Below are positions 26,542-35,262 of a stretch of 64,000 nucleotides of DNA, piece after piece. The notes under the pieces were generated by a model, which had not been told where the DNA came from, searched no databases, and saw nothing but the letters and a program-made list of their open reading frames with translations. The position numbers and the translations under genes are program-made. The stretch is taken from positions 1-64,000 of the forward strand of contig CADCLN010000008.1 of the NCBI GenBank assembly GCA_902802265.1, given 5' to 3'. Position 1 is the stretch's first letter. Every line of letters starts with the position of its first letter. Source of the DNA: an uncultured Bacteroidales bacterium (GTDB lineage: Bacteria; Bacteroidota; Bacteroidia; Bacteroidales; Bacteroidaceae).

Positions 26542-26619
26542 AATCACACTTTGATTCTTATAAATCATGACGTGATTCTTACAAATCATGACGTGATTTG
26601 TAGAAATCACACTTTGATT
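26542..26619. promoter_or_regulatory. 21-bp dyad array 3, operator-like
   Basis: Four perfect AATCA-N5-TGATT dyads start at 26542, 26563, 26584 and 26605, exactly 21 bp apart. The 5-bp spacers are CACTT, TGACG, TGACG, CACTT, so the whole array is arranged symmetrically. Two helical turns per unit put all dyads on one face of DNA. It lies between the M16 gene end and the kinase gene start, upstream of the kinase on its strand. Confidence 0.8.
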
Positions 26620-26721
26620 TCAAGTTTTGTTGCGGCTGTGGGGAAGTTTGTTGTGCAGTGTGCATCGGTTTATGGTGTATGTTGGGCTGTTTTATAGTGA
26701 AGTGCCGGAGGCAGGGGGATG

Positions 26722-27993
26722 TTATCGGAAAATGAGGGTCGTGAGGTTCTGCGGAGCGAAGACTTCTTTTGCCACCTGCTGCAGGAACTGCGGGGTGAGT
26801 TTGTCGAGCTGGTGGAAAGTGTCGTTCATGCCTTCAAACTTGTTGTAGTGCAGGAAGGATTTGGCGGTGTCGAGGATGTAGTTCTCCGTGTTGTCGCAGG
26901 CCACACCAATCTGGCCCTTAATCTGCTTCATGGCGGCAGCGAACTGCGGCGGCGTGAGGGGCTTTTCGATCAGACGGTCCAACTCTTTGCGCACCAGGCG
27001 GCGGCACTTGTCCACGTCTTCGGCATCGCAGCCGAAGTAGATGGCCCATGTGGAGGTGTCGGTGTAGTTGGTCAGCGTGGATTCCACGGTATAGACCAGT
27101 CCGCGGCGCTCGCGCAGGGCGATGTTGAGGCGGGAGTTCATGCCTGGGCCGCCGAGGAGGTTGTTGAGGAAGTAGAGGGCTATGCGGCGGTCGTCCTTGG
27201 AGCCGTATGCGGCGCAGCCAATCATGACGTGTGCCTGGTGGGTGGAACGGCATTCCACGGAGACCCTCTCCACCGAGTCCTCGCCCAGCATGGGGTGGGG
27301 GGTGGCATTTACTGGGTTGGGCGCTTCCCCTGGGATGGCATCTCCCTTCCCCGCCATGGAGGATGGGTCGGGGGAGAGTGCCTTGACGATTCGCTTTACA
27401 TAAGCAAAGGTGTAGTTGCCCATGACGAAGAAAATCATCCGCTCTGGCTTGTAGAGCCGCTGGGTAAAGGCTTTGGCGTCGGCAGAGGTGAAGCGGCGCA
27501 CGTCGTCGGCTGTGCCGAGGATGTCGTGGCCCAGGTCGCGTCCCTCGTAGATGATGTTCTCGAAGTGGTCGAAGATGAGGTCGGCGGGGGAGTCGTTGTA
27601 GGACTCTATTTCATCGACGATGACCTCGCGCTCCTTGTCGATTTCGACCTGGGGATAGACGGAGTGGAACACCACGTCGAAGAGAAGCTCGGCTGCACGC
27701 GGCAGGTCTTCTTTCATGAAGGCAGAATAGACCACCGTCTCCTCCTTGTTGGTGTAGGCATTGAGGTCGCCGCCCACACGCTCCATGCGGTTGATGATGT
27801 GCCAGGCGTGGCGATGGGCCGTGCCCTTGAACATCATGTGTTCGCAGAAGTGTGCCATGCCCTGTTCCGTGGGCAGTTCGTCGCGCGTGCCGGCAGCGAT
27901 GGCAATACCGCAGTAGGCCACGGGCGACTGGGAGGGCACGTGGATGAGACGAAGTCCTGAGGGCAGGGTGTATATGTTTGCTGTTTCCGTCAT
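26722..27993 (-). CDS. M16-family zinc peptidase
   Basis: A 423-aa insulinase/pitrilysin-type peptidase, here the single-unit form also called processing-peptidase-like. The inverted zinc motif is HFCEHMMFKG (residues ~47-56), and the distal Glu is expected in the NKEETVVYSAF region (~80-90). A C-terminal M16 repeat (ALRERRGLVYTVES) completes the chamber. No signal peptide is visible, so a cytoplasmic role is likely. The region is GC-rich compared with the window mean. It follows the chromate transporter genes directly (ATG at 27993, next stop at 27994). Confidence 0.92.
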   Translation of the reverse strand: MTETANIYTLPSGLRLIHVPSQSPVAYCGIAIAAGTRDELPTEQGMAHFCEHMMFKGTAHRHAWHIINRMERVGGDLNAYTNKEETVVYSAFMKEDLPRAAELLFDVVFHSVYPQVEIDKEREVIVDEIESYNDSPADLIFDHFENIIYEGRDLGHDILGTADDVRRFTSADAKAFTQRLYKPERMIFFVMGNYTFAYVKRIVKALSPDPSSMAGKGDAIPGEAPNPVNATPHPMLGEDSVERVSVECRSTHQAHVMIGCAAYGSKDDRRIALYFLNNLLGGPGMNSRLNIALRERRGLVYTVESTLTNYTDTSTWAIYFGCDAEDVDKCRRLVRKELDRLIEKPLTPPQFAAAMKQIKGQIGVACDNTENYILDTAKSFLHYNKFEGMNDTFHQLDKLTPQFLQQVAKEVFAPQNLTTLIFR

Positions 27994-28566
27994 TTAATAG
28001 ATAAGCAGACCGGCCAGGCCACAGAGCAGGATCATCACGATGGGGTGAATCTTGAAGAGGCGTGTGCCGATGAAGGAGAAGAGGAAAATGGTGAGGCTGA
28101 CGATGAAGACGAAGGTCTGTTCGGATGGGGAACCGAAGTTTTCGCGGTTCATCAGCATGATAGCGGCTGCGGCTATCAGTCCCACGATGGCTGGGCGCAA
28201 CGTACCGAAGACGTCCTTTATCCACTGGCTGTCTTTGTGCTTCAGCAGGAATTTGCTAATGGTAACCATCAGGATGAAGGGCAACCAGATGATGCTGAGA
28301 GAGGTCATCACAGCCGAGAGGGCTGCAGCCCACTGGGGGTAACCAGCGTTGATGACGGCGGTATAACCCGTGTAGGTGGCGGCGTTGATTCCAATCGGCC
28401 CTGGGGTGGACTGGCTCACGGCCACGATATCGGTGAACTCGGCAACGGTGAGCCAATGGTGCTTGTTGACCACTTCGTCCTGTATGAGCGAGAGCATGGC
28501 ATAGCCGCCGCCGAAGTTGAAGATGCCTATTTTCGAGAAGGTGATGAAGAGTTGCAGGAATATCAT
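27994..28566 (-). CDS. Chromate transporter, half-size subunit 2
   Basis: A 190-aa membrane protein of the short-chain CHR family. The signature FSKIGIFNFGGGYAML (residues ~10-25) and the central STPGPIGINAATY are present, with about six hydrophobic helices. Half-size ChrA proteins work as adjacent pairs, and the partner is encoded directly upstream (28577-29119). The biological substrate may be chromate/sulfate-like anions, though chromate resistance itself is not proven for many family members. Confidence 0.88.
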   Translation of the reverse strand: MIFLQLFITFSKIGIFNFGGGYAMLSLIQDEVVNKHHWLTVAEFTDIVAVSQSTPGPIGINAATYTGYTAVINAGYPQWAAALSAVMTSLSIIWLPFILMVTISKFLLKHKDSQWIKDVFGTLRPAIVGLIAAAAIMLMNRENFGSPSEQTFVFIVSLTIFLFSFIGTRLFKIHPIVMILLCGLAGLLIY

Positions 28567-28576
28567 AGCTGTGTGA

Positions 28577-29119
28577 TTATGCTTTGGATGAAGTCAGACG
28601 GCCGTAGAAATAGCCTCCCAGGCCGGCGGCAAGGATGCACCAGATGGGGCTGACTCCAAAGACGCAGATGAGCAAGGTGCACACGAGCGGAACCCACCAG
28701 TTGTGGCGGTTGAGCTTGGCTGATTTTGCCATCTTGAAACAAGGGGCCAGGATGAGGGCCACGACGCAGGGACGCACGCCCATGAATATTCTCTCGACGT
28801 AGATGTTGCCCTTGAAGGCATGGAAGAACATGGCGATGAGCAGGATGACGATGATGCTGGGGCCTGCCACGCCAAGGGCACCGACGATGCCGCCCAGGGT
28901 TCCCTTGTATTTGTAGCCGATGTGGGAAGCCATGTCGATGGCAAAGAGACCTGGTGTGGACTGGGCCACCACGAGGATGTCGAGGAACTCTTCGTGGGTC
29001 AGCCAACCTTTCTTATCGACGATTTCCTTCTCCATGACAGGCACCATGGCGTAGCCTCCGCCCAGCGTGAAGCTGCCAATCTTGCTGAATGTAAGGAACA
29101 GGTCTGAGTAAATGCCCAT
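28577..29119 (-). CDS. Chromate transporter, half-size subunit 1
   Basis: A 180-aa partner of the 27994-28566 protein, with FSKIGSFTLGGGYAMV and STPGLFAIDMASH in the same positions. A longer frame extends to 29302 but its N-terminal ~60 residues are low-complexity, overlap the end of murI and are encoded by the 9-bp repeat at 29151. The ATG at 29119 starts right at the first amphipathic segment and is preferred. Confidence 0.88.
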   Translation of the reverse strand: MGIYSDLFLTFSKIGSFTLGGGYAMVPVMEKEIVDKKGWLTHEEFLDILVVAQSTPGLFAIDMASHIGYKYKGTLGGIVGALGVAGPSIIVILLIAMFFHAFKGNIYVERIFMGVRPCVVALILAPCFKMAKSAKLNRHNWWVPLVCTLLICVFGVSPIWCILAAGLGGYFYGRLTSSKA

Positions 29120-29150
29120 GGGTTTTTTCTTTGTTTCTTGTGTGAAAGGG

Positions 29151-29195
29151 CCGGATTGTCCGGAATATCCGGCGTTTCCGGAGTATCCGGAATGT
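29151..29195. repeat. 9-bp tandem repeat between murI and chrA
   Basis: Five successive 9-mers of the form CCGGnnnnn (CCGGATTGT, CCGGAATAT, CCGGCGTTT, CCGGAGTAT, CCGGAATGT) fill the gap, making repeated TCCGGA-like palindromes. It is the third 9-bp-period locus in the window. Confidence 0.75.
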
Positions 29196-30032
29196 TCAGA
29201 GCGTGATGCGCTCGACTTCCACCGCTTCGTTGAGGAAGACGGCGGCAGACTCTCGGAACTTGGTGCGACTTTCTGTCGTGAAGTATTGGCATGTGGCGCC
29301 ACGGGTGATGCGCTGGTCCATTTCGGTGTGGCGACGGAGGTAGTCCTGCAGGCTCTCTGCGATGTAGCGGCCCTGGGGAATCAGCCGGATGCCCTTCGGA
29401 CAGTATTGCTCTATCTTTGGCAAAAGCAACGGATAGTGGGTGCAGCCCAGGATGATGGTGTCAATCAAGGGGTCTTGAGCGAGCAGGGCTTCAAGGCTGT
29501 TGCGCACGAAGTAGTCTGCTCCTGGTTTGTCGAACTCGCCGTTCTCCACCAGGGGTACCCACATGGGGCAGGCCTGGCCCACCACGACCGTGCCAGGATA
29601 GAGTTTCTGGATTTCCAGCGTATAGCTTTCCGACTTGATGGTACCCTCTGTGGCGAGCACGCCGATGTGCTTTGTCTGCGACAACGTGCCAACGATTTCG
29701 GCCGTAGGACGTATCACGCCTAATACCCGACGCGAAGGGGCGTTCTGCGGCAGATAGTTCTGCTGGATGCTTCGCAGGGCTTTGGCCGAAGCCGTATTGC
29801 AGCCCAGGATGACCAGCGGACAGCCGAGGGAGAAGAGTTTCTGGACGGCCTGCAGGGTGAACTCATAGACAATATCAAAAGAGCGTGTGCCGTAGGGGGC
29901 ACGCGCATTATCGCCTAAGTAGATGTAGTCGTACTGTGGCATCTTGCGGCGTATGCCGTCGAGGATGGTCAGCCCACCGATGCCAGAGTCGAAGACGCCA
30001 ATCGGACCAGAAAAATTGGGGTTGTCGGTCAC
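29196..30032 (-). CDS. murI: Glutamate racemase
   Basis: A 278-aa cofactor-independent racemase providing D-glutamate for peptidoglycan. IGVFDSGIGGLTIL and YLGDNARAPYG form the N-terminal active-site region. The two catalytic cysteines lie in GCNTAS (residue ~77) and GCTHYP (~196). The GTG at 30032 is chosen because it overlaps the TGA of the upstream chaperone gene (GTGA), a normal translational-coupling arrangement; the open frame extends 33 bp further upstream without a better start. Confidence 0.94.
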   Translation of the reverse strand: MTDNPNFSGPIGVFDSGIGGLTILDGIRRKMPQYDYIYLGDNARAPYGTRSFDIVYEFTLQAVQKLFSLGCPLVILGCNTASAKALRSIQQNYLPQNAPSRRVLGVIRPTAEIVGTLSQTKHIGVLATEGTIKSESYTLEIQKLYPGTVVVGQACPMWVPLVENGEFDKPGADYFVRNSLEALLAQDPLIDTIILGCTHYPLLLPKIEQYCPKGIRLIPQGRYIAESLQDYLRRHTEMDQRITRGATCQYFTTESRTKFRESAAVFLNEAVEVERITL

Positions 30033-30592
30033 TTCTGCAGTTTCGCTTTTACGATGCCGGTACAATCTTCGCCTTCACCCGTTGTGTTGATGAAGGGGTA
30101 AGCGTTGTTGTCGGTGTTGAGGATGAAGGAATAGTTGTGCTCGATGCCTACTTCGCGCAGGACACTTTTCAGTCTGTCGTAGAGGGGAGCCATCAGTTCC
30201 GTCTCGGACTGGGTGAGCAGTTTCTTGGCTTCGTCTTTGAACTTGATGCTCTCGTCCATCAGTTGCTGCAGTTCTTTCTGCCGCTTCAGCAGGATGTTCT
30301 CTGGAAAGTCTTTTTGCCCTTCCACAAATTCGTAGAACTTGCGAGAGAAATCTTGCTCGGCACGCACCATTTCCTGGTCGTAGGTTTGCTTCAGTTCCTC
30401 CAGACTTTTCATGGCAACCGCATATTCGGGCATCGCTTTCAACACCTCCTGATAGCTCAAGTATCCGAAATGTTGAGGCTGCACAACAATCCGCTCCACC
30501 ACAACTCGTGTAGAGTCAGAAAGCGCTGCCTCTTGTGCCACAACCGTGGCAGAGAAGAGGAGCGCAACAATGAAAACGAAATGTTTAATCAT
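30029..30592 (-). CDS. Periplasmic chaperone, Skp/OmpH family (third copy)
   Basis: A 187-aa exported protein with a signal peptide (MIKHFVFIVALLFSATVVAQ) and a long charged helical region (residues ~60-140) typical of the Skp tentacles. It is more divergent than its two upstream paralogues, with extra residues before the Skp-like core and a C-terminal tail rich in Asn/Gly. By family and position after bamA it would escort outer-membrane proteins through the periplasm. It overlaps murI by 4 bp. Confidence 0.8.
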   Translation of the reverse strand: MIKHFVFIVALLFSATVVAQEAALSDSTRVVVERIVVQPQHFGYLSYQEVLKAMPEYAVAMKSLEELKQTYDQEMVRAEQDFSRKFYEFVEGQKDFPENILLKRQKELQQLMDESIKFKDEAKKLLTQSETELMAPLYDRLKSVLREVGIEHNYSFILNTDNNAYPFINTTGEGEDCTGIVKAKLQK

Positions 30593-30616
30593 CAATGATT
30601 CAGTCGAATATAAGGA

Positions 30617-31114
30617 CTATTTCAGTCCGAGTTTTGTCTTGACCATCGCAGTTACGTCGGTTGACAGGGTTTCGCTGATGTAGGGGATTCCGCTCGAAAT
30701 GTCCATGACGTAAACATACTGGCCGGCATTGCCAACTTCCTTAATGGCGGCGAGCACTTTAGTCTGTATGGCCTGCATCTTTTCTGTACGAGCCTTTGCG
30801 AGTTCTTGTTCGGCTGTCTGGGCATACTGCTGCAGACGCTGGTAAAGGTCTTGCAATTCCTGCTGACGACGTTGTTTTACGGCATCGGGAAGGGTTGCCT
30901 GGTTCTTGTCGAAATCTTCGCTCTTGGTCTTGAGTTCGTCCTGCATGCGCTGGAGTTCTTCTTCATACTGCTTCTGCAGGTTCTGAATATCGGTCTGAGC
31001 TGCTGTAAATTCAGGCATGGCCTGGATAATCTGTTCAGAATTAACGTGTGCAAACTTCTGTGCAAAAACGCTCATGGGCAAGGCCAAGAGTACTGCTAAA
31101 ACAATTTTCTTCAT
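30617..31114 (-). CDS. Periplasmic chaperone, Skp/OmpH family (second copy)
   Basis: A 165-aa protein with signal peptide MKKIVLAVLLALPMSVFAQ followed by KFAHVNSEQIIQAMPE, the conserved start of Skp proteins in Bacteroidetes. The middle third (residues ~45-110) is a highly charged coiled coil. It is 40 bp downstream of the first copy, almost certainly in one operon with bamA. Confidence 0.88.
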   Translation of the reverse strand: MKKIVLAVLLALPMSVFAQKFAHVNSEQIIQAMPEFTAAQTDIQNLQKQYEEELQRMQDELKTKSEDFDKNQATLPDAVKQRRQQELQDLYQRLQQYAQTAEQELAKARTEKMQAIQTKVLAAIKEVGNAGQYVYVMDISSGIPYISETLSTDVTAMVKTKLGLK

Positions 31115-31154
31115 GTCTTTCTATTAAATATTTTTATTGGTGATTATGATTCGA

Positions 31155-31670
31155 TTAATTGCTGTAACCCAGTCGCTGGAGTACTTCGTCGCTGATGTCA
31201 ATCTTGGGTGAGGCAAAGATGATGCTGCCGCCCGACGCACGGTCCAGTACGAGCTGGAAACCTTTCTTGTCGCAGATGTCCTTCACGGCATTGTAGATTT
31301 CGTCCTGAATGGGCGACATGAGGCTCTGACGCTTCTTGAAGAGTTCGCCCTCAGCACCAAAGTACTTTTTCTTCAGTTCGCTGGCTTCCTTTTCTTTGGC
31401 TACAATTGCCTCTTCGGCTTTGGTCTTCTGGGCATCGGAGAGGAATACGGATTCCGATTGATACTTCTTGTAGAGTGTTTCCACTTCGTTGAGTAAGGCT
31501 TGAATCTCGCCTTCCCACTTCTTGCTGACCTGATTCAGCTGTTCGTTGGCACGTTCATACGCGGGCACATTCTTCAATATGTACTCCATGTCAACGAGCG
31601 CAAATTTCTGCGCATTGGCTGTCAAAGCTCCTGCAAGGACAACCATTATTGTCAATAAAAGCTTTTTCAT
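31155..31670 (-). CDS. Periplasmic chaperone, Skp/OmpH family (first copy)
   Basis: A 171-aa protein with a cleavable signal (MKKLLLTIMVVLAGALTANA) and KFALVDMEYILKNVPAYE at the mature N-terminus. A Lys/Glu-rich helical hairpin spans ~50-120. It is the copy closest to bamA (123 bp gap). Three Skp-type genes in a row after bamA is more than the pair seen in many relatives. Confidence 0.88.
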   Translation of the reverse strand: MKKLLLTIMVVLAGALTANAQKFALVDMEYILKNVPAYERANEQLNQVSKKWEGEIQALLNEVETLYKKYQSESVFLSDAQKTKAEEAIVAKEKEASELKKKYFGAEGELFKKRQSLMSPIQDEIYNAVKDICDKKGFQLVLDRASGGSIIFASPKIDISDEVLQRLGYSN

Positions 31671-31793
31671 TTTGTTGTTGTTTTAAAAATTCGGTGCAAA
31701 TATCTGTATTTTTATTTTGATGCCATGTAGGGAAAAACCTATGTTGAACGGCAAAAACACTATGCGTAGTAGTGGAACCCCCAAGACGGAAGG

Positions 31794-34433
31794 CTAAAAT
31801 TCTTGTCCGAGGATGAAGTGGAACTGGCTGCCGCCATAACTCTTCGAGCCAAAGACTTTGTCGAATCCGTAAGCCCAGTCGATACCCATCAGACCCACCA
31901 TTGGGAGGAAAAGACGGACACCCACGCCTGCTGAACGTTTCAGGTCGAAAGGATTGAAGCGCTTCACATGATTCCAGGCATTACCACCTTCCACGAAAGC
32001 CAACGCATAGATGTTGGTTGAGTTGTCGAGCAACAATGGGTATCTCAGTTCCAACGTCATTCGTGTATAAGCATAACCTTCGCTGCCGTAAGGTGTGAGA
32101 CAACCGTTTTCGTAACCGCGCAGACCAATGGTTTCGGTGTAGTAACTGGTTGAGTAGCCCGACATACCGTCACCACCCATGTAGTAGGTCTCGAAAGGTG
32201 AACGCTTGTATTTGTTGTAACTGCCTAGGAAACCACAGTCAAGTCGTGCCATCAGCACAAAACATTTCTTGGCGCTGGACAGCGGGGTGTAGAATTTCGA
32301 TTTGAACGACCACTTGTGATACTCAATCCACTTGTACTTCTTCTGCATATCCGTGCGGTAGTTTGCATCCGCCGTAGAAGAGGCTAAGTGTTCGTAGTCC
32401 ACACCGTCCCACAGCGAATAGGGTGGGGTAAAGGAGGCAGACATGGATATCTGAGAACCGTAGCGCGGGAAGAAGGGATGGTCAATGTTGTTGCGTTCAA
32501 GCGAGAAGGTCAGATTCACGTTGTTGCAATTACCATCCGTTATCAGGAAGTACTCCCAGTCTTTCAACATATAGCGCGTATAGCCCAACGACGTTCTGAA
32601 GTAGAAGTTGTTGTCGGGCCAGTTCAGACGCTTACCCCAACCTACAGATACTCCCAACAGCATGATGTACTTGTCTGGGTCGTAGAAGTTAGAGTAGTTG
32701 TTGTAGTAGCTGGAATTGTAGTTACCATAACCATAGAGCATGGAGAGGTAGTTGTTGTAGTAGTTGGAATTGTAGTAAGCACTGCTCACGTCAGTCTGGC
32801 GAGAAAAGAATGCGCTGACCATGAACTGATTCGGACGCTTGCGACCGAACCAAGAGTCGGAGAACGAAATGCTGTAGGACTGATAGTAACGGCCATTCGT
32901 AGAACCCGAAAGTTCCAGCTGCTGTGCATCGCCCTGTGGCAGGAAGCCACGACGCATTCCGTTCTTGGAGAACAGATTGCGCATGGAGAAGTTGGTAAAC
33001 TTCAAGCCAATCTTACCAATCACACCGGTCTGTCCCCAACCCAGCGAAAACTCAATTTGGTCACTTGCTTTCGGCGTCAGACCAATACTCAAGTCCACCG
33101 TACCGTTCAGTTGGTCGGGCTGAATCCACTTGCTGGGTTCCAGAGCCTCTGGTGCAAAGTGTCCCATCTGTGCGATTTCCTGGTAAGTCATCTTGAAGGC
33201 ATCCATGGAGAACAAGTCGCCTGGCTTCAATTTCAATTCACGGCGCACCACTTCTTCGTACACACGTGTGTTACCATAAATCTTTATCTTGTTGATAGAA
33301 GCCTGCACGCCCTCGACGATACGAATTTCCAGATCAATGCTGTCGCCTTCTTCGCCGACTTCCACAGGCACAACCTGATTGAACAGATAACCCTGGTTGG
33401 AATAATAATTAGCCACAGCGTCGTCGTCCACGTTCAAGCGGTTCTTGATGTGCTTTTGATTATAGACATCACCACGCTTCATGCGCAGCACGCCGTTCAG
33501 TCTGTCCGTACTGTAAAGGGTATTGCCCGTCCAAGTGATATTGCGTACATAATATTTATCGCCTTCTTCCAAACCGAGATAGATGTCCACGGTGTTGTCG
33601 CCATTATCCACCACGCTGTCCTTCACAATGTTGGCATCGCGATAGCCCAATTCATTGTATTTCTCGATGACGCGCTCCTTGTCTTCGGCATAATTCTCGG
33701 CGATGAACTTCTTCTTTTTCAGCAAACTCTTGAAGCCCTTTTCGTTGGTCTTCTTTAACAAACCGCCCGAGAAGAAATTACCGTGAAACTTCTTGGTCTT
33801 GATATGCTTATTGCCCGTGATGTAAATCTTCCGCACTTTCACTTTTTCGTGCTTGTCGATATTTACATCCAGAATCAGCTGGTCAGGGTGTGTTGGGTCG
33901 TCGTGCTGCACAATATCGACGTCGGCATTACGGAATCCCTTGGCATCGAAATAGTTCTTCACCACAATCTTGGCATGGTCAATCATGTTCGGAGTCACCT
34001 GATTGCCCCTCACCAGACCCATCTTCTCTTCCAAATCCTTTTGTTCGCTCTTCTTGACGCCCCAAATGTTCACCTTCGACACACGTGGACGTGTTGCCAG
34101 CGTAATCTTCAGATAGATCTTTTCATCTACGATGCTGTCAGCCTCAATCTTCACCGACGAGAACAAGCCATGCTTCCAGTAGCGTTTCACCGCATCGGTA
34201 ATCTCGTCGCCAGGGACAGAGATGGTTTCACCCACCGTCAGTCCCGACAGCCCAATCAGCACATAGTCTTCATAATTCTTCACGCCTTCCACAGCGATGC
34301 CACCAATCTCCAGCTTACGGCTTTGCCCGTAAACCACCGACGGCTTCACTTGCGCATCGTCCTGAGCCTCCACACAGAGCGGAGCCAGCACCCATGCCAT
34401 GGCACAAAGAAATATATTCTTCAAGAATTTCAC
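31794..34433 (-). CDS. bamA: Outer membrane protein assembly factor BamA
   Basis: An 879-aa Omp85-family protein that folds beta-barrels into the outer membrane. A signal peptide (cleavage near VEAQ, residue ~24) is followed by about five POTRA repeats (~40-430); segments such as ISKVNIWGVKK and VRKIYITGNKHIK mark repeat starts. The rest is the 16-strand barrel, rich in Tyr/Asn loops. The late VGVRLFLPMVGLMGIDWAYGFD and terminal aromatic LGQEF are typical. The start is GTG at 34433. It lies between uppS and the Skp genes, the usual Bacteroidales order. Confidence 0.95.
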   Translation of the reverse strand: MKFLKNIFLCAMAWVLAPLCVEAQDDAQVKPSVVYGQSRKLEIGGIAVEGVKNYEDYVLIGLSGLTVGETISVPGDEITDAVKRYWKHGLFSSVKIEADSIVDEKIYLKITLATRPRVSKVNIWGVKKSEQKDLEEKMGLVRGNQVTPNMIDHAKIVVKNYFDAKGFRNADVDIVQHDDPTHPDQLILDVNIDKHEKVKVRKIYITGNKHIKTKKFHGNFFSGGLLKKTNEKGFKSLLKKKKFIAENYAEDKERVIEKYNELGYRDANIVKDSVVDNGDNTVDIYLGLEEGDKYYVRNITWTGNTLYSTDRLNGVLRMKRGDVYNQKHIKNRLNVDDDAVANYYSNQGYLFNQVVPVEVGEEGDSIDLEIRIVEGVQASINKIKIYGNTRVYEEVVRRELKLKPGDLFSMDAFKMTYQEIAQMGHFAPEALEPSKWIQPDQLNGTVDLSIGLTPKASDQIEFSLGWGQTGVIGKIGLKFTNFSMRNLFSKNGMRRGFLPQGDAQQLELSGSTNGRYYQSYSISFSDSWFGRKRPNQFMVSAFFSRQTDVSSAYYNSNYYNNYLSMLYGYGNYNSSYYNNYSNFYDPDKYIMLLGVSVGWGKRLNWPDNNFYFRTSLGYTRYMLKDWEYFLITDGNCNNVNLTFSLERNNIDHPFFPRYGSQISMSASFTPPYSLWDGVDYEHLASSTADANYRTDMQKKYKWIEYHKWSFKSKFYTPLSSAKKCFVLMARLDCGFLGSYNKYKRSPFETYYMGGDGMSGYSTSYYTETIGLRGYENGCLTPYGSEGYAYTRMTLELRYPLLLDNSTNIYALAFVEGGNAWNHVKRFNPFDLKRSAGVGVRLFLPMVGLMGIDWAYGFDKVFGSKSYGGSQFHFILGQEF

Positions 34434-34451
34434 TTCTATCCTTTTTATCTG

Positions 34452-35195
34452 TTAAACCTTTCCCGTCACCTGTTCGCCAGTTTTTCCGAAACGGCGCTGA
34501 CGGTGCTGATAATCCACCACTGCTTTGTACAGACACTCCTCGTCAAAGTCTGGCCAGTAAGTATCAGTGAAATAAAGCTCCGTGTAGGCAGACTGCCACA
34601 GCAGGAAATTGCTCAGACGCTCTTCACCACCTGTGCGGACCAGCAATTCGGGTTCTGGCATGAAGTTCGTCATCAGGTGTTGGTCAATCGTCTCAGCCGT
34701 GATGTCTTCGGGTTTCAGCTTGCCTTCCTGCACCTCCTCAGCAATAAGGCGGACAGCACGCTGCATTTCCCATCGGGTGGAATAGCTGAATGCCACCACC
34801 ATACACGAGGCGTCGTTATTCTTCGTCCGTTCCATCAGCTGACGGCAAGCGTTCTGCTGATGCTCAGGCAAACGTGATATGTCGCCAATGATTGTAAAGC
34901 GGATATTGTTCTTCACGAATATCTCCTCCTCCAGATGCTTCAGCATCAGGTCCAGCAGATAATTCACCTCAGCCTCAGGACGGCTCCAGTTCTCCGTAGA
35001 AAAGGCATAGTAGGTCATGTACTTAATACCCAGTCTCGCCCCGCACGTCATGATGTCGTGCATACGGTCAGCTCCTGCCGAGTGACCAAAACTGCGCTCC
35101 TGACCCTGAGCCTGTGCCCACCTGCCGTTGCCGTCCATGATGAATGCTACATGCTTGGGCACACGAGTCATATCTATTTGTTCTTTATACGACAT
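34452..35195 (-). CDS. uppS: Isoprenyl (undecaprenyl) diphosphate synthase
   Basis: A 247-aa cis-prenyltransferase making the C55 carrier lipid for peptidoglycan and polysaccharides. The catalytic MDGNGRWA (residues ~20-27), GHSAGADRM, YAFSTENWSRP and the C-terminal RTGGEERLSNFLLWQSAYTE are all family signatures. The ATG at 35195 is preferred to an in-frame codon 12 bp upstream. A short ATTTACC-type repeat lies just upstream (35208-35232). Confidence 0.95.
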   Translation of the reverse strand: MSYKEQIDMTRVPKHVAFIMDGNGRWAQAQGQERSFGHSAGADRMHDIMTCGARLGIKYMTYYAFSTENWSRPEAEVNYLLDLMLKHLEEEIFVKNNIRFTIIGDISRLPEHQQNACRQLMERTKNNDASCMVVAFSYSTRWEMQRAVRLIAEEVQEGKLKPEDITAETIDQHLMTNFMPEPELLVRTGGEERLSNFLLWQSAYTELYFTDTYWPDFDEECLYKAVVDYQHRQRRFGKTGEQVTGKV

Positions 35196-35207
35196 ATTAT
35201 TTACCAT

Positions 35208-35232
35208 TTACAATTTACCATTTACTATTTTT
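35208..35232. repeat. ATTTACC-type short tandem repeat
   Basis: Imperfect 7-mers ATTTACC/ATTTACA repeat about four times. The same kind of run occurs at 7985-8008, 39112-39155, 41536-41570 and 50455-50490, always in gaps between genes. Confidence 0.6.
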
Positions 35233-35262
35233 GCAAACTTCGCAAAGCGCCAAACGCTCAGC

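Noticed and set aside
26719-27960. Plus-strand frame (413 aa) opposite the M16 gene
   Set aside because: It mirrors the GC-rich M16 coding sequence, which carries an intact HxxEH zinc motif on the minus strand. The same reasoning removes the frames at 32388-33758 and 33783-34877 opposite bamA.
29120-29302. 60-residue N-terminal extension of the first ChrA protein
   Set aside because: Low-complexity sequence produced by the 9-bp repeat and by overlap with murI. The ATG at 29119 starts at the conserved helix.
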